Made by a program: the position numbers and the translations under genes
Notes under the pieces: generated by a model
What the model was told of the DNA's origin: nothing
The model's input: only the letters and a program-made list of their open reading frames with translations
Database searches by the model: none
Assembly: GCA_964030785.1 (NCBI GenBank)
Contig: OZ034968.1
Coordinates: 46,194,853-46,258,852, forward strand
Direction of reading: 5' to 3'
DNA length: 64,000 nt
DNA from: Siderastrea siderea
Lineage: Eukaryota > Cnidaria > Anthozoa > Scleractinia > Rhizangiidae
Shown: piece by piece, positions 45,411-53,478 of the stretch
Layout of the letters: each line of letters starts with the position of its first letter
How positions within the stretch are numbered: position 1 is the first letter of the stretch

Positions 45411-46451
45411 ATGACGTGGGTGCCCAACTCTTCGTTTTACGTGACGTTGATGAGTCATGCGAGTACCAAAGAGTTTCCTGGGAACAAGAGTCATCATTTC
45501 AGAAACCGATTGCCTAAACCCATCCGATTTGTGGGACGAGGATGGATGGTGGGTATGGTGAGTTTATCCTTACCCACCATTCCAGTGATAGCGGAAGAAG
45601 GAGGCGTGGGTGATTCCCATCCTCTGTTGTACGTACGATGGCACGAACGGGTGTATGCCGAAGACGATCAAGGCAACGATCGATGGTGGCATCAACGTCG
45701 CGAACTCACTGTCTACGGGCGAGATATGAGAAAGGAATTGGCCTCGTCGACGGGATCGCACTTTTTTCATCAACTGATGTACCGTTACGTGCAAGCCCGT
45801 GCCAAAGAAACCGAACCCAAAAACAAATGGGCCGAGGACAATGGCGTCAAATTATACCCGACGTTTGAATGGACCTCCGAAGGGGATTTGTTGTTGAATA
45901 CCGTCAATGTGGATTACAAACGACAAGTGGCACGCGTGTTATGGGGCAGAACCTTGGCGCTGAGAATGGGATGGATTGAACAAGTGTCCCCCGGCCAGTA
46001 TCGATTGGGACCCAATCTCTTGCAAGAATTTCATACGGACTCCATTCCCACCCCGTCCGATGTCCTGGATGGCAGCAACAAGCCCGCCTTTTGGAAAGTG
46101 GATGGGGATTATCTGAACTTGAGTATGACGTGTAATTGGCGGTTTGTGAATGTGAACCAGACCTTTCGTCCCTCGTTGGAATTTCCCTCCACGCGTCCTT
46201 TGCACGTGTATTGTGATGTAGGGACCAGCAGCATGGTAGGGGGTCGTATCACCGATCTCTTACGAGAAATCAAGTACCAGCCTCAAAACACCACCCACTT
46301 TGAACCTCGACATATTCAATATATCCCAGTACGCAACGAAGTGGTGGAAATCGTCGAAACCCAGATGGCCGAAACCAATGGGGATCTGGTGAAATTTGGT
46401 GAAGGGCGTACCCTCCTGACCCTCCACTTTAAAAGGGAAGTGGTAGTGTGA
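45411..46451 (+). CDS. Penton/minor capsid-like protein, copy 1
   Basis: 346 residues, starting 5 nt after the integrase stop. The N-terminus has SSFYVTLMSHAS...FRNRLPKPI...GWMVGMVSLSLP, a conserved opening of a Polinton virion protein family. It also has MTCNWRFVNVNQTF and a C-terminal block (FEPRHIQYIPVRNEVVEIVE). It is paralogous to the next gene over its whole length. By size and position it is a candidate vertex (penton) or minor capsid protein; that role is inferred. Confidence 0.6.
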   Translation: MTWVPNSSFYVTLMSHASTKEFPGNKSHHFRNRLPKPIRFVGRGWMVGMVSLSLPTIPVIAEEGGVGDSHPLLYVRWHERVYAEDDQGNDRWWHQRRELTVYGRDMRKELASSTGSHFFHQLMYRYVQARAKETEPKNKWAEDNGVKLYPTFEWTSEGDLLLNTVNVDYKRQVARVLWGRTLALRMGWIEQVSPGQYRLGPNLLQEFHTDSIPTPSDVLDGSNKPAFWKVDGDYLNLSMTCNWRFVNVNQTFRPSLEFPSTRPLHVYCDVGTSSMVGGRITDLLREIKYQPQNTTHFEPRHIQYIPVRNEVVEIVETQMAETNGDLVKFGEGRTLLTLHFKREVVV

Positions 46452-46465
46452 AGAAGAAAGACAAC

Positions 46466-47509
46466 ATGTCGTTTTACGTGACGTTACCCAGTCATGCCAA
46501 CCGACGTGAATTTCCCAACAACCAAGCCAATTCCTTCAAGATTCGTTTACCTCAACCGTTACAGCTCACAGGGGGTGGTTGGCAAGTGGGGTTGAGTGCC
46601 ATTTCCTTACCGGATACCCGCGTCAATTTGTACGAGTTGGTGAAGAAAGATGGGTACATCCTAGCGACGTCGTGGGAGATCACTTATCCCGCCCCGGGTA
46701 AAACCGATGGCACCATGGCCGCGCGCATAGGCACGGCGCAAACCCTCATCCAAGACGTCCAAGATTTGGATTGGGTGGTGGATGGCGTGAGTTTCATGAA
46801 AGCCACCATTGCCCATTTGGAACAACGACGCCAGGAAACGGCCATTCAAGGAGGCCGGTTTACCAACGATCAAGGCAAACACACCTACGTCAAGTTCAAG
46901 TGGGAAGGCGACGATCTGCTCATCGACAACACGAATGTCTGCCATTGTGGGAACAAAACACCAGTCCTTACCATCTACACCAAGTTGGCGGTCAAGATGG
47001 GATGGTTACGTAAAATTAGCAGTGGATTGGTGTTGGGCCCGAACTTACAGCAAGAATTCCTGGGGGATCAAGTCCCCGACATCACCAACAACAGCGATTG
47101 GCAGGATGTCACCGACGGTCAGGGGAACGCGGTCTTTTGGACGGTGCGTGCGTTTTTACCGGATTATTTACAATTGAGTATGAGTTGTGGGTGGCGTTTC
47201 ACCAACTTGAATGTAGCGTTTCGTGCCGTGGTGGGGGAACCCACACGATCGTTGCACGTGTACTCTGACGTGGCAGGCAGTATGATGGTTGGCAATCGCG
47301 TCACTGATTTGTTACGTGAAATCCAGTACAAGCGAGAAGCACGTGGCACCCTGTATTTTGAACCGTTGCACATTCATTACATGTCTCTTCGTAACGAGGT
47401 GGTGGAAATGATTCACGTTCAAGTGGCTGAAACGATTGGTGCCGGAGGAGACTTGGTCAAGTTTGGTGAAGGTCATACCATTGTCACGTTACACTTCAAA
47501 AAGACATAA
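46466..47509 (+). CDS. Penton/minor capsid-like protein, copy 2
   Basis: 347 residues from the ATG at 46466; the GTG-led extension upstream overlaps the previous stop and is unlikely to be used. It shares SFYVTLPSHANRREFP, RLPQPLQLTGGGWQVGLSAI, LSMSCGWRFTNLN and YMSLRNEVVEMI with copy 1. A loop between about 100 and 170 differs most. It is a tandem duplication with divergence, so the two may form a hetero-oligomer or occupy different vertices (inference). Confidence 0.6.
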   Translation: MSFYVTLPSHANRREFPNNQANSFKIRLPQPLQLTGGGWQVGLSAISLPDTRVNLYELVKKDGYILATSWEITYPAPGKTDGTMAARIGTAQTLIQDVQDLDWVVDGVSFMKATIAHLEQRRQETAIQGGRFTNDQGKHTYVKFKWEGDDLLIDNTNVCHCGNKTPVLTIYTKLAVKMGWLRKISSGLVLGPNLQQEFLGDQVPDITNNSDWQDVTDGQGNAVFWTVRAFLPDYLQLSMSCGWRFTNLNVAFRAVVGEPTRSLHVYSDVAGSMMVGNRVTDLLREIQYKREARGTLYFEPLHIHYMSLRNEVVEMIHVQVAETIGAGGDLVKFGEGHTIVTLHFKKT

Positions 47510-47542
47510 AAAAGAGAGACGAGAAGGGAACCCAAATCAATC

Positions 47543-47782
47543 ATGCCTCCGAAACGACGACGACGACGACGACGACGACGCCGACCACAGCGTCCACAAG
47601 CGGGGGAAGGGGTCAACGCGGTGATTGCCGGGATTCCTAAGGCCGCTTGGTCCATCACCAAAGGGGTAGAAAAGTTAGCCAAAAAGAATTACCTAAGATC
47701 AACGAAGAAACGTATGGAAGAAATGCGAAATGGGAAACGCAAACGGTGGGCGGGGGAATCGTTTACGTGCAACGTCATGTGA
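47543..47782 (+). CDS. Small arginine-rich core-type protein
   Basis: 79 residues. A run of ten arginines at the N-terminus (CGA codons) is followed by GEGVNAVIAGIPKAAW and a basic C-terminal half. The composition suits DNA condensation in a virion. No RGG cleavage-type motif is seen here, unlike several of its neighbours. The family is not recognised. Confidence 0.5.
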   Translation: MPPKRRRRRRRRRRPQRPQAGEGVNAVIAGIPKAAWSITKGVEKLAKKNYLRSTKKRMEEMRNGKRKRWAGESFTCNVM

Positions 47783-47783
47783 G

Positions 47784-47792
47784 TATAAAAAG
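47784..47792 (+). promoter_or_regulatory. TATAAAAAG box
   Basis: Lies 29 nt before the ATG of the pX-like gene. The same core recurs before other genes (43002, 48019, 53665). Confidence 0.5.
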
Positions 47793-47820
47793 AAAACAAG
47801 AGTTGTGAAAACAAACAAAG

Positions 47821-48012
47821 ATGCCCAAGACAAGAGTGCGTCGAAGAAGAAGAAGAAGAAGGCAACGAGGGGGTCTCTTGCCCCTGGCCGCCCTCATTCC
47901 AGCCTTGATTGCTGGAGGAAAAGCTGTGGCGTTGGGTGCTGCAAGTGGTGCCGCGAGTTACGGGGCTAAAAAAGGGTTGGAAGCCGCTTTTCGGAAAAAG
48001 CGACGACAATGA
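47821..48012 (+). CDS. Adenovirus pX/mu-like core peptide, copy 1
   Basis: 63 residues. Eight arginines (7-14) and QRGG (15-18) are followed by a hydrophobic, glycine/alanine-rich segment (LLPLAALIPALIAGGKAVAL, 19-38) and a basic tail. Adenovirus pX has the same layout: basic half, RGG cleavage site for the viral protease, and a hydrophobic LPL-IP stretch. It is probably a DNA-condensing precursor cleaved after GG. A second copy is at 53305-53475. Confidence 0.65.
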   Translation: MPKTRVRRRRRRRRQRGGLLPLAALIPALIAGGKAVALGAASGAASYGAKKGLEAAFRKKRRQ

Positions 48013-48018
48013 TAACGG

Positions 48019-48027
48019 TATAAAAAG
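48019..48027 (+). promoter_or_regulatory. TATAAAAAG box
   Basis: Lies in the gap between two small virion genes, 54 nt before the next ATG (48082). Confidence 0.5.
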
Positions 48028-48081
48028 GGGGTCACGTGAAGCACAGACAAAACGTTTATCCCTGGTGAAGAAGAAGGCACC

Positions 48082-48408
48082 ATGCGTGGGGGAAGTTTGA
48101 CACGATTTCGAACCGACGAGTGGTATGATCAACAAGGCAAAGGAGTGATGACGGATCTGATGCGTGGGGGGTTGCAAGGTCTTATAAGGACGCGAAATCC
48201 TTTAAAATTGCCTAGTAATATCAAGAGAGGCTTGGAAACGGGTTTGACACGAGGTATCAAACGCAAAGCCGAAGACGTCCTTAAAAAAGAAATCACCAAA
48301 CAAGCCAAGAAAGCGTTGAATCAGAAGAACGTGAAAGACGCCGTGCGTGTAGCCACTGCCTTATTTCCCAAACAAACCAAACGTGCACGTGATATTTTGG
48401 GAGTCTAA
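48082..48408 (+). CDS. Small basic virion-type protein with two RGG sites
   Basis: 108 residues. MRGG is at the very N-terminus and again at residues 27-30 (DLMRGGLQGL), both fitting adenain-type cleavage (x-x-G-G). The rest is lysine-rich and helical (IKRKAEDVLKKEITKQAKKAL). It is possibly a pVI- or core-like precursor (speculative). The stop overlaps the next start (TAATG). Confidence 0.5.
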   Translation: MRGGSLTRFRTDEWYDQQGKGVMTDLMRGGLQGLIRTRNPLKLPSNIKRGLETGLTRGIKRKAEDVLKKEITKQAKKALNQKNVKDAVRVATALFPKQTKRARDILGV

Positions 48409-48632
48409 TGGAACCCGTGCATTCACGACCTCGACGGATTCGTAGTAATCGAGGGTTGTCTCAATGGGGTGGACTGTATCCGTTTTGGAAACTCATGCGA
48501 CGACGACAACGTGGTGGATGGTTAAGTCCCGAGGTCATGAGAGTCCCCGGGTTTGATTTGAGACAACGTTTAGCACGACGACGCTATAAAAACCCCTCAC
48601 GACGACGACGGGGTACCACTCGACGACGTTAA
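48408..48632 (+). CDS. Small arginine-rich protein with QRGG site
   Basis: 74 residues, coupled to the preceding gene through TAATG. It has RRRQRGGWLS (QRGG at 34-37) and SQWGGL (19-23), and ends in an arginine cluster. It immediately precedes the major capsid gene. Probably a virion core or cement precursor. Confidence 0.5.
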   Translation: MEPVHSRPRRIRSNRGLSQWGGLYPFWKLMRRRQRGGWLSPEVMRVPGFDLRQRLARRRYKNPSRRRRGTTRRR

Positions 48633-48634
48633 AC

Positions 48635-50035
48635 ATGCCTGACGTGAGTACACAAACCGCCCCGGCTCACGAGCGTTCCGAAGGGACCGTTAACCCTGCC
48701 TTACGGATTTTCAAGGTGCCACCGACCGACATTAGCATCAATGCCTATCGCATGGTTACCATCCAACCCACCACCACGGGTATCAATCCTATGGAATTCA
48801 TCATACCGGGGTTGGACGATTTTGTGGATTTGGGACGCAGTTACTTTACCATGGAATTGAGTTTGAAAAAGGCGAATGGTGCGAACTTGGTGGCCGCGGA
48901 GAAATTGTGGCCCGTCAATAATTTGGCCCATTCCATCATCAAACAAATTGACTTGCAGTTGAATGGTACGTTGATCAGTCCACAATCCGACACGTATCAT
49001 TACAAAGCTTACCTAGAAAACTTGCTGAATTTTGACCGAGAAGATGGCAAGACCGTGTTAGGACCCCAAGGATGGTTCAATCAAGTGGATTTCCCACCCC
49101 AATGGACTGCCACCAACACAGACAAAGCAGGAAACCATCAACATTGGCAAGATCTGCCTGCTAATCATCAAGAGGCCTTCAATGCCTCTGCGGCCGAAGT
49201 GGAGAAGTATGCTGCAGGTGCCACCCACAGTCTAGTGTTTACCCCGCACTTGGAAGTCTTTCATACCGGCAAACTGTTGGTGCCAGGCATCGAAATCAAG
49301 ATGAAATTTCATTTCAATGGCCCCAGCCTGTTTTTGAATGGAGTGGGTCTAGCTGGCCGATTGATGGAAGGCGATGTGAAACTACGGTTTCATCTCTGTC
49401 AACTGCGTTTGAATGACGCCATCTACCAGAGTATCTCTAGCAAAAGACACAATGAAGGCCAAGTGGCGGCTTACCCGACCGTCCGCAGTGAAATCCGGAC
49501 TTTCAGCATGCAAAACAACCTGGTCCGCTTTGATATCCCCAACCTGTTTCAAAACAGAATACCTGACCGATTGATTGTGGGGTTACTGGACAGCCGTGCC
49601 TTCAATGGAGATGTGACCCGAGATCCTTTCTGTTTCCAGAAATTTGGTCTGAGTTCCATTAAACAGATTGTCAGGGGAGAAGAGTACCCTTATGAAACCC
49701 TGCAGTTAGTGCACAACAATGGCACCCGAGATAATCTAGGCTACTTCCGTTTTCTGCAAGCCAGTGGTGCCTGGTGTAAAAAGAAAGGCAACATGGTAGA
49801 ACTACTGGATTGGGGCCAAGGTAAAAATTGTACCTTGTTCATGTTTGACAATGTGGCCAATGGATGTGCTGACAGTCAAAACCTCAACCCCAAGCAAACG
49901 GGAGATTTACAATTGGTGTTGGAATTTGGAGCCGCCCCCGGTGTCAATATAACCGTACTCGTGTATGGAGAATTTGAGAATTTGCTGGAGATTGACAGGA
50001 ACGGAGCCGTGTTGTATAACATTTACCAACACTGA
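48635..50035 (+). CDS. Major capsid protein (double jelly-roll hexon, F54H12.2-like)
   Basis: 466 residues. The opening has the pattern of the Polinton hexon family known from nematode F54H12.2-like proteins: FKVPPTDISINAYRMVTIQP, then PMEFIIPGLDDFVDLGRSYF. Strand-rich sequence continues to the C-terminus (LVLEFGAAPGVNITVLVYGE...ENLLEIDRNGAVLYN). This length is shorter than canonical Polinton capsids and typical of this subgroup. It forms the icosahedral shell. Its place just before the protease and ATPase is the usual morphogenetic order. Confidence 0.9.
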   Translation: MPDVSTQTAPAHERSEGTVNPALRIFKVPPTDISINAYRMVTIQPTTTGINPMEFIIPGLDDFVDLGRSYFTMELSLKKANGANLVAAEKLWPVNNLAHSIIKQIDLQLNGTLISPQSDTYHYKAYLENLLNFDREDGKTVLGPQGWFNQVDFPPQWTATNTDKAGNHQHWQDLPANHQEAFNASAAEVEKYAAGATHSLVFTPHLEVFHTGKLLVPGIEIKMKFHFNGPSLFLNGVGLAGRLMEGDVKLRFHLCQLRLNDAIYQSISSKRHNEGQVAAYPTVRSEIRTFSMQNNLVRFDIPNLFQNRIPDRLIVGLLDSRAFNGDVTRDPFCFQKFGLSSIKQIVRGEEYPYETLQLVHNNGTRDNLGYFRFLQASGAWCKKKGNMVELLDWGQGKNCTLFMFDNVANGCADSQNLNPKQTGDLQLVLEFGAAPGVNITVLVYGEFENLLEIDRNGAVLYNIYQH

Positions 50036-50037
50036 AG

Positions 50038-50577
50038 ATGGAACATGTGGCCTTGAATAATGTGCAGTTGGATTATTTAGCCCGAGACGACCCCCAATTG
50101 AACCCGGTCTTTTACGGGACGGTGGCCTGTGATCGTTTACCCAAGAGTCCCGTCAAGACCCAACCCCAAGGGTACATTGTGAATACCGACCCACACGATC
50201 AACCGGGACAACATTGGTTAGCGGTGTGGACCGATGGAAAGGTGTGTGAAGTCCTGGACAGTTATGCTTTGCCATTGGATACGTACGTGCAAGCGACCCC
50301 GTTACGAGATTGGATTGTCCAACATTGGAAGTATGTGGTGACCAATGGCAAGTCCCTCCAAGCCATTACAAGCAAGAGTTGTGGTGATTACGCCTTGTTG
50401 TACTTGAAAGCCAAAGCCCGTGGACGGACCTTGCAAGCGTTTTTAAATGAGTTTTCGGATCATGATTATGTTAGTAATGACCATCAAGCCGGTCAACGCC
50501 TTCAACAATTGATTGTAGGCCAAGAAGCCAGATGGTATCAACTGTGTTGTCAGCCGTATCATCAATGTAATGCTTAA
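50038..50577 (+). CDS. Adenain-like cysteine protease
   Basis: 179 residues with the C5/ULP-like catalytic set in order: H59 (GQHWLAVW), D74 (VLDSYALP), Q108 (SLQAI) and C115 (KSCGDYALLY). It starts two bases after the capsid stop. It would process virion precursors, and the repeated (M/Q)RGG motifs in neighbouring small proteins are the likely substrates (inference). Confidence 0.9.
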   Translation: MEHVALNNVQLDYLARDDPQLNPVFYGTVACDRLPKSPVKTQPQGYIVNTDPHDQPGQHWLAVWTDGKVCEVLDSYALPLDTYVQATPLRDWIVQHWKYVVTNGKSLQAITSKSCGDYALLYLKAKARGRTLQAFLNEFSDHDYVSNDHQAGQRLQQLIVGQEARWYQLCCQPYHQCNA

Positions 50578-50605
50578 ATAAAATTTGTTGGAAAAAACTG
50601 GTGTC

Positions 50606-50692
50606 GGAGTCGTAGCTCAGTGGGTAGAGCCTTTGGACCTTTGATTCAGATAGGGATCGGGTCGTGCGTGGGTTCGAGTCCCACCGATTCCA
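50606..50692 (+). tRNA. tRNA-like gene, anticodon arm atypical
   Basis: The acceptor GGAGTCG (50606-50612) pairs with CGATTCC (50685-50691) with one G-U, and the discriminator is A. The D arm is GCTC...GAGC with a perfect A box (TAGCTCAGTGGG). The T arm GTGGG-TTCGAGT-CCCAC has a perfect B box (GGTTCGAGTCC). A T10 run at 50706-50715 is a Pol III terminator. The D and T arms are separated by 37 nt rather than about 23. A weak fold gives loop CCTTTGA (UUU) with a long variable arm; a short intron is also possible. Identity is unresolved. Confidence 0.7.
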
Positions 50693-50705
50693 ATAAAAAG
50701 GTGCC

Positions 50706-50715
50706 TTTTTTTTTT
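50706..50715 (+). terminator. Pol III-type T-run terminator
   Basis: Ten consecutive T residues lie 14 nt downstream of the tRNA discriminator base. Confidence 0.65.
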
Positions 50716-50732
50716 CTAAGGGTATTATCATC

Positions 50733-51386
50733 ATGCAAACGGGGAAACCGTTTCGTTTTCATACGCCTTCCTCTATCTTGGTGGTGGGTCCTTCGGGATG
50801 TGGGAAAACCGCGTTTACGGAAAAACTCTTGGTAGACAACCCGGAGTTGTTTGAAAGTCCACCGACCCAAATGCATTATTGTTATGGGGCCTGGCAAGAT
50901 CGATTTCAAGGCATGCAAGATCAAGGGGTGGTGTTTCACGAAGGGATTCCCGATCATGAGGCCTTAGTGCAATGGTTTCCTGAAGGACAGGGGGTCCTGG
51001 TCTTGGATGATTTAATGGACGAAGGGAGTCACGATAAACGCGTGTTGGATTTATTCACCAAACATTCGCATCATCAAGGGGTGACGGTGCTCTACTTGTG
51101 CCAAGACATGTTTCCCGTGGGTCGCTATGCGAAAAGTATATCCCGCAATGCCCATTACATCGTGGCGTTCAAGAACCCCCGAGATCAATTAGGGGTACGC
51201 AATGTCATGCTTCAATCGTTTCCGACCACTTGGAAAGACACGTTGGAGACGTTTCATCAAGCCACCACACGACCGTATGGGTATTTGGTCTTGGATTTAC
51301 ATCCCGCCTCCTCCGATCAACAACGGGTGTTGAGTCACCTGTTAAAAGACGAAGGATGGACTCGCACCTATCAAAAACGACTATAA
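50733..51386 (+). CDS. FtsK/HerA-type genome-packaging ATPase
   Basis: 217 residues. The Walker A motif is GPSGCGKT (19-26) and the Walker B is GVLVLDDLMDE (87-97, D92/D93). A downstream polar motif (VTVLYLCQDMF) and NAHYIVAFKNPRD are typical of Polinton/adenovirus IVa2-adjacent packaging ATPases of the A32 group. It drives DNA into the procapsid. Confidence 0.93.
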   Translation: MQTGKPFRFHTPSSILVVGPSGCGKTAFTEKLLVDNPELFESPPTQMHYCYGAWQDRFQGMQDQGVVFHEGIPDHEALVQWFPEGQGVLVLDDLMDEGSHDKRVLDLFTKHSHHQGVTVLYLCQDMFPVGRYAKSISRNAHYIVAFKNPRDQLGVRNVMLQSFPTTWKDTLETFHQATTRPYGYLVLDLHPASSDQQRVLSHLLKDEGWTRTYQKRL

Positions 51387-51429
51387 AGGGAGCCCCCTTG
51401 GAACAGGTAAAAAAAAGAGAAAAGCAACC

Positions 51430-51890
51430 ATGGCCGATGATGACCGTCAACCTCCGCAATCGTACGATACCGTGTCCCCGGCGGGGGTGGGGGCGACCAC
51501 CAGTAATCAAATGTCCCCAAGGGCCTGGCAAGATTTATTTTGGTCGGGAGACCAAGGCCTTCTCGACGTCGCCCAGGAGGAAATAGGCGACGAACCCCTC
51601 TATCGGTTTATGCAATCCATCCCCCCTGTCGGTGTAGATGGTGTGCCCCCTGTGCAGGCCTCTTCCCCTGCTGGGGTAGGAAGTCCAGGAAGTCAATCCT
51701 ACCGTAGCATACACACTACCCCGGAGTCTTCTGGTGCTCGAACCCCTGCGAGTCCTCCTAGCGTACCTTTGGCAGCGGGTGCTCGAACAGCAGCGGGTGC
51801 TGGGGGTAATGGTAATGGACGTGGTGGTGGTGGTGGTGGACGTGGTGGACGTGGTGGTGGACGTGGTGGTGGACGCGGTGGTGGAAGCGG

Positions 51891-51921
<31 letters not shown>

Positions 51922-52377
51922 GGTGCTGGTGGTGCTGGTGGTGCTGGTGGTGGTGGTGGAGGTGCTGGTGGTGCTGGTGGTGCTGGTGTTGCTGGTGGTG
52001 CTGGTGGTGGTGGTGGAGGTGGTGGTGGTGGAGGTGGAGGTGGAGGTGGAGGTGGTGGTGGTGGTGGGGGTCGTCGTGGACGACGACCGAGACGAATACG
52101 AGGACGACGACGAAATACCCCCACTTCCCCTTTGACACCTGCCTCCAATCCAGCTACCCCTCGAGGATCTTGGACGTCTGGGAGTTCTGGCCGAGCCCCT
52201 CGTACCTTGCGTCAAGCGGATTTACAACGACGTTTACGTATGCTGTTACAAGATCAAGAACAGTTGGCCCAAGGACGTGAAATTGCTAATGTCACCATGA
52301 CCAATAGCATTGTCACCAGTTATAAACAAGGAGGAGCACCGAGCGTACAAACCTCGTCGTCCCGTGTTTCGCCGTAA
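51430..52377 (+). CDS. Glycine-rich virion-type protein with long GGT repeat
   Basis: 315 residues. The N-terminal ~110 residues are complex and acidic (SPRAWQDLFWSGDQGLLDVAQ). Residues about 120-217 are nearly pure glycine with A/R (GGT/GGA repeats, 51800-52070). The C-terminal basic part (RRGRRPRRIRGRRR) precedes a conserved-looking tail (NVTMTNSIVTSYKQGGAP). The frame is kept across the repeat, arguing for function. The family is not recognised. The reverse-strand frames here are shadows. Confidence 0.6.
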
Positions 52378-52379
52378 AG

Positions 52380-53042
52380 ATGAAAACCGTCGTGTCGTTA
52401 TTGAATGGATCCAAACAGCATGGTCTTCCCTTCCCCCCGGAATTATTACAACGCATGGATTCCTTGTATGCTTTTTATCATCAACAATGGTGGTGTTATC
52501 GAAAAATGTTGAATCATTACAGGTGTATCAATGCCTTGTTCAATGGCATGGCCTTACTCCTGATGGCCGCCGGTATGATTGCGGGTCCCCTTTTGGAAAA
52601 CAGTACGTTGGTAGCGTGTTTGGCGGCCGTGGGCACCGTGGTCAAAGGATGGAATGATTTTAAACAATACCGATTTAAAGTGACCATGAGTCGATTTGCG
52701 TTTACCACCTATGCCAAAGCCTTGACCGAATTGAAAACCCATGTGCGGGGTATTCCCTTGGAGGATCTGGAACGATTTTTAATCAAGATGCAAACCTTGG
52801 ATGATACCATTGTGGATTTCACCCCTCCATTACCCAAACGATGTGTCCAAGATTACCATGGTCATTTTGTGTACCAACCCTTGGAAGCCCTATGCTATGT
52901 AGACGGATGTCCTCGTCCCTTGAGACCCAAAGAGTATTGGATCCATAAAAAGCCGCTCCCTCCTAGTCCCACACTCTTAGAACCATGGCCGTCCAACGAC
53001 GACGACGACGCAGAAAAAGGAAACAACGAGGAGGGGCTTTAA
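52380..53042 (+). CDS. Two-transmembrane protein resembling SLATT effectors
   Basis: 220 residues. Two closely spaced hydrophobic helices (about 50-68, INALFNGMALLLMAAGMIA, and 71-89, LLENSTLVACLAAVGTVVKG) form a hairpin. An upstream helix is rich in W/Y. Downstream is a basic cytoplasmic helix (WNDFKQYRFKVTMSRFAFTTYAKALTEL). This 2TM-plus-helix plan with the conserved Y..L after it is that of SLATT domains, pore-type effectors that accompany SLOG or SMODS proteins. The domain call is by pattern only. Alternatives are a holin-like or viral membrane/entry protein. Confidence 0.5.
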   Translation: MKTVVSLLNGSKQHGLPFPPELLQRMDSLYAFYHQQWWCYRKMLNHYRCINALFNGMALLLMAAGMIAGPLLENSTLVACLAAVGTVVKGWNDFKQYRFKVTMSRFAFTTYAKALTELKTHVRGIPLEDLERFLIKMQTLDDTIVDFTPPLPKRCVQDYHGHFVYQPLEALCYVDGCPRPLRPKEYWIHKKPLPPSPTLLEPWPSNDDDDAEKGNNEEGL

Positions 53043-53317
53043 TGCGTCGCAAACCCCGTTTGGTGGATAAAATTGCCCATGGCATGAGTATGTTTCTATC
53101 AGGTCCAGCACCTGGGTTTGGACTGGCTTTAGGCAAATTAGGCGGACAAGCCTTGAAAGGCATTACCGATAATGTACAACATTACCGACAACGAGGTGGG
53201 GGTTGGTGGTCCGATTTCAAACGCAATACCCGTCAAGGCTATAAAGAGTCGCGAGACGTGATCAAACAAGACAAAGCCCTTCAACGTCTATTGACGAGCC
53301 GTCCATGGTATCCTTGA
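52985..53317 (+). CDS. Small basic virion-type protein with QRGG sites
   Basis: 110 residues, overlapping the end of the 2TM gene by 58 nt in another frame. An N-terminal R/K cluster runs into KQRGGALMRR (QRGG 14-17), and a second site, YRQRGGGWWSDF, has QRGG at 69-72. Between them is a glycine-rich, mildly hydrophobic segment (MSMFLSGPAPGFGLALGKLGG). It is probably a core or lytic-peptide precursor processed twice by the viral protease (inference). Confidence 0.55.
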   Translation: MAVQRRRRRRKRKQRGGALMRRKPRLVDKIAHGMSMFLSGPAPGFGLALGKLGGQALKGITDNVQHYRQRGGGWWSDFKRNTRQGYKESRDVIKQDKALQRLLTSRPWYP

Positions 53318-53475
53318 GGAGAAGACGACGACGCCGTCGTCAACGAGGAGGTTTTTTAAATCTATTGGTCCCCGCCATGGTAGGATTGGGGAAAGCCGTG
53401 GCCTTGGAAACGGATAAACGTATAAAACGCACGATTCAAAAAGCCAATCAACGGTATCGTCGTCGTCACCGATAA
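53305..53475 (+). CDS. Adenovirus pX/mu-like core peptide, copy 2 (56 aa)
   Basis: The ATG at 53305 overlaps the previous gene by 13 nt; TAA at 53473-53475. The product has eight arginines (5-12), QRGG (13-16), a hydrophobic segment FLNLLVPAMVGLGKAVAL (17-34) and a basic tail ending YRRRHR. It has the same plan as copy 1 and shares RRQRGG and GKAVAL with it. It is below common ORF length cut-offs, so it is easily missed. Confidence 0.65.
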   Translation: MVSLRRRRRRRRQRGGFLNLLVPAMVGLGKAVALETDKRIKRTIQKANQRYRRRHR

Positions 53476-53478
53476 AGG

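Noticed and set aside
51535..52215. Long minus-strand ORFs encoding poly-T/S, poly-P and poly-H
   Set aside because: Shadows of the GGT/GGA repeat of the + strand glycine-rich gene; pure low complexity.
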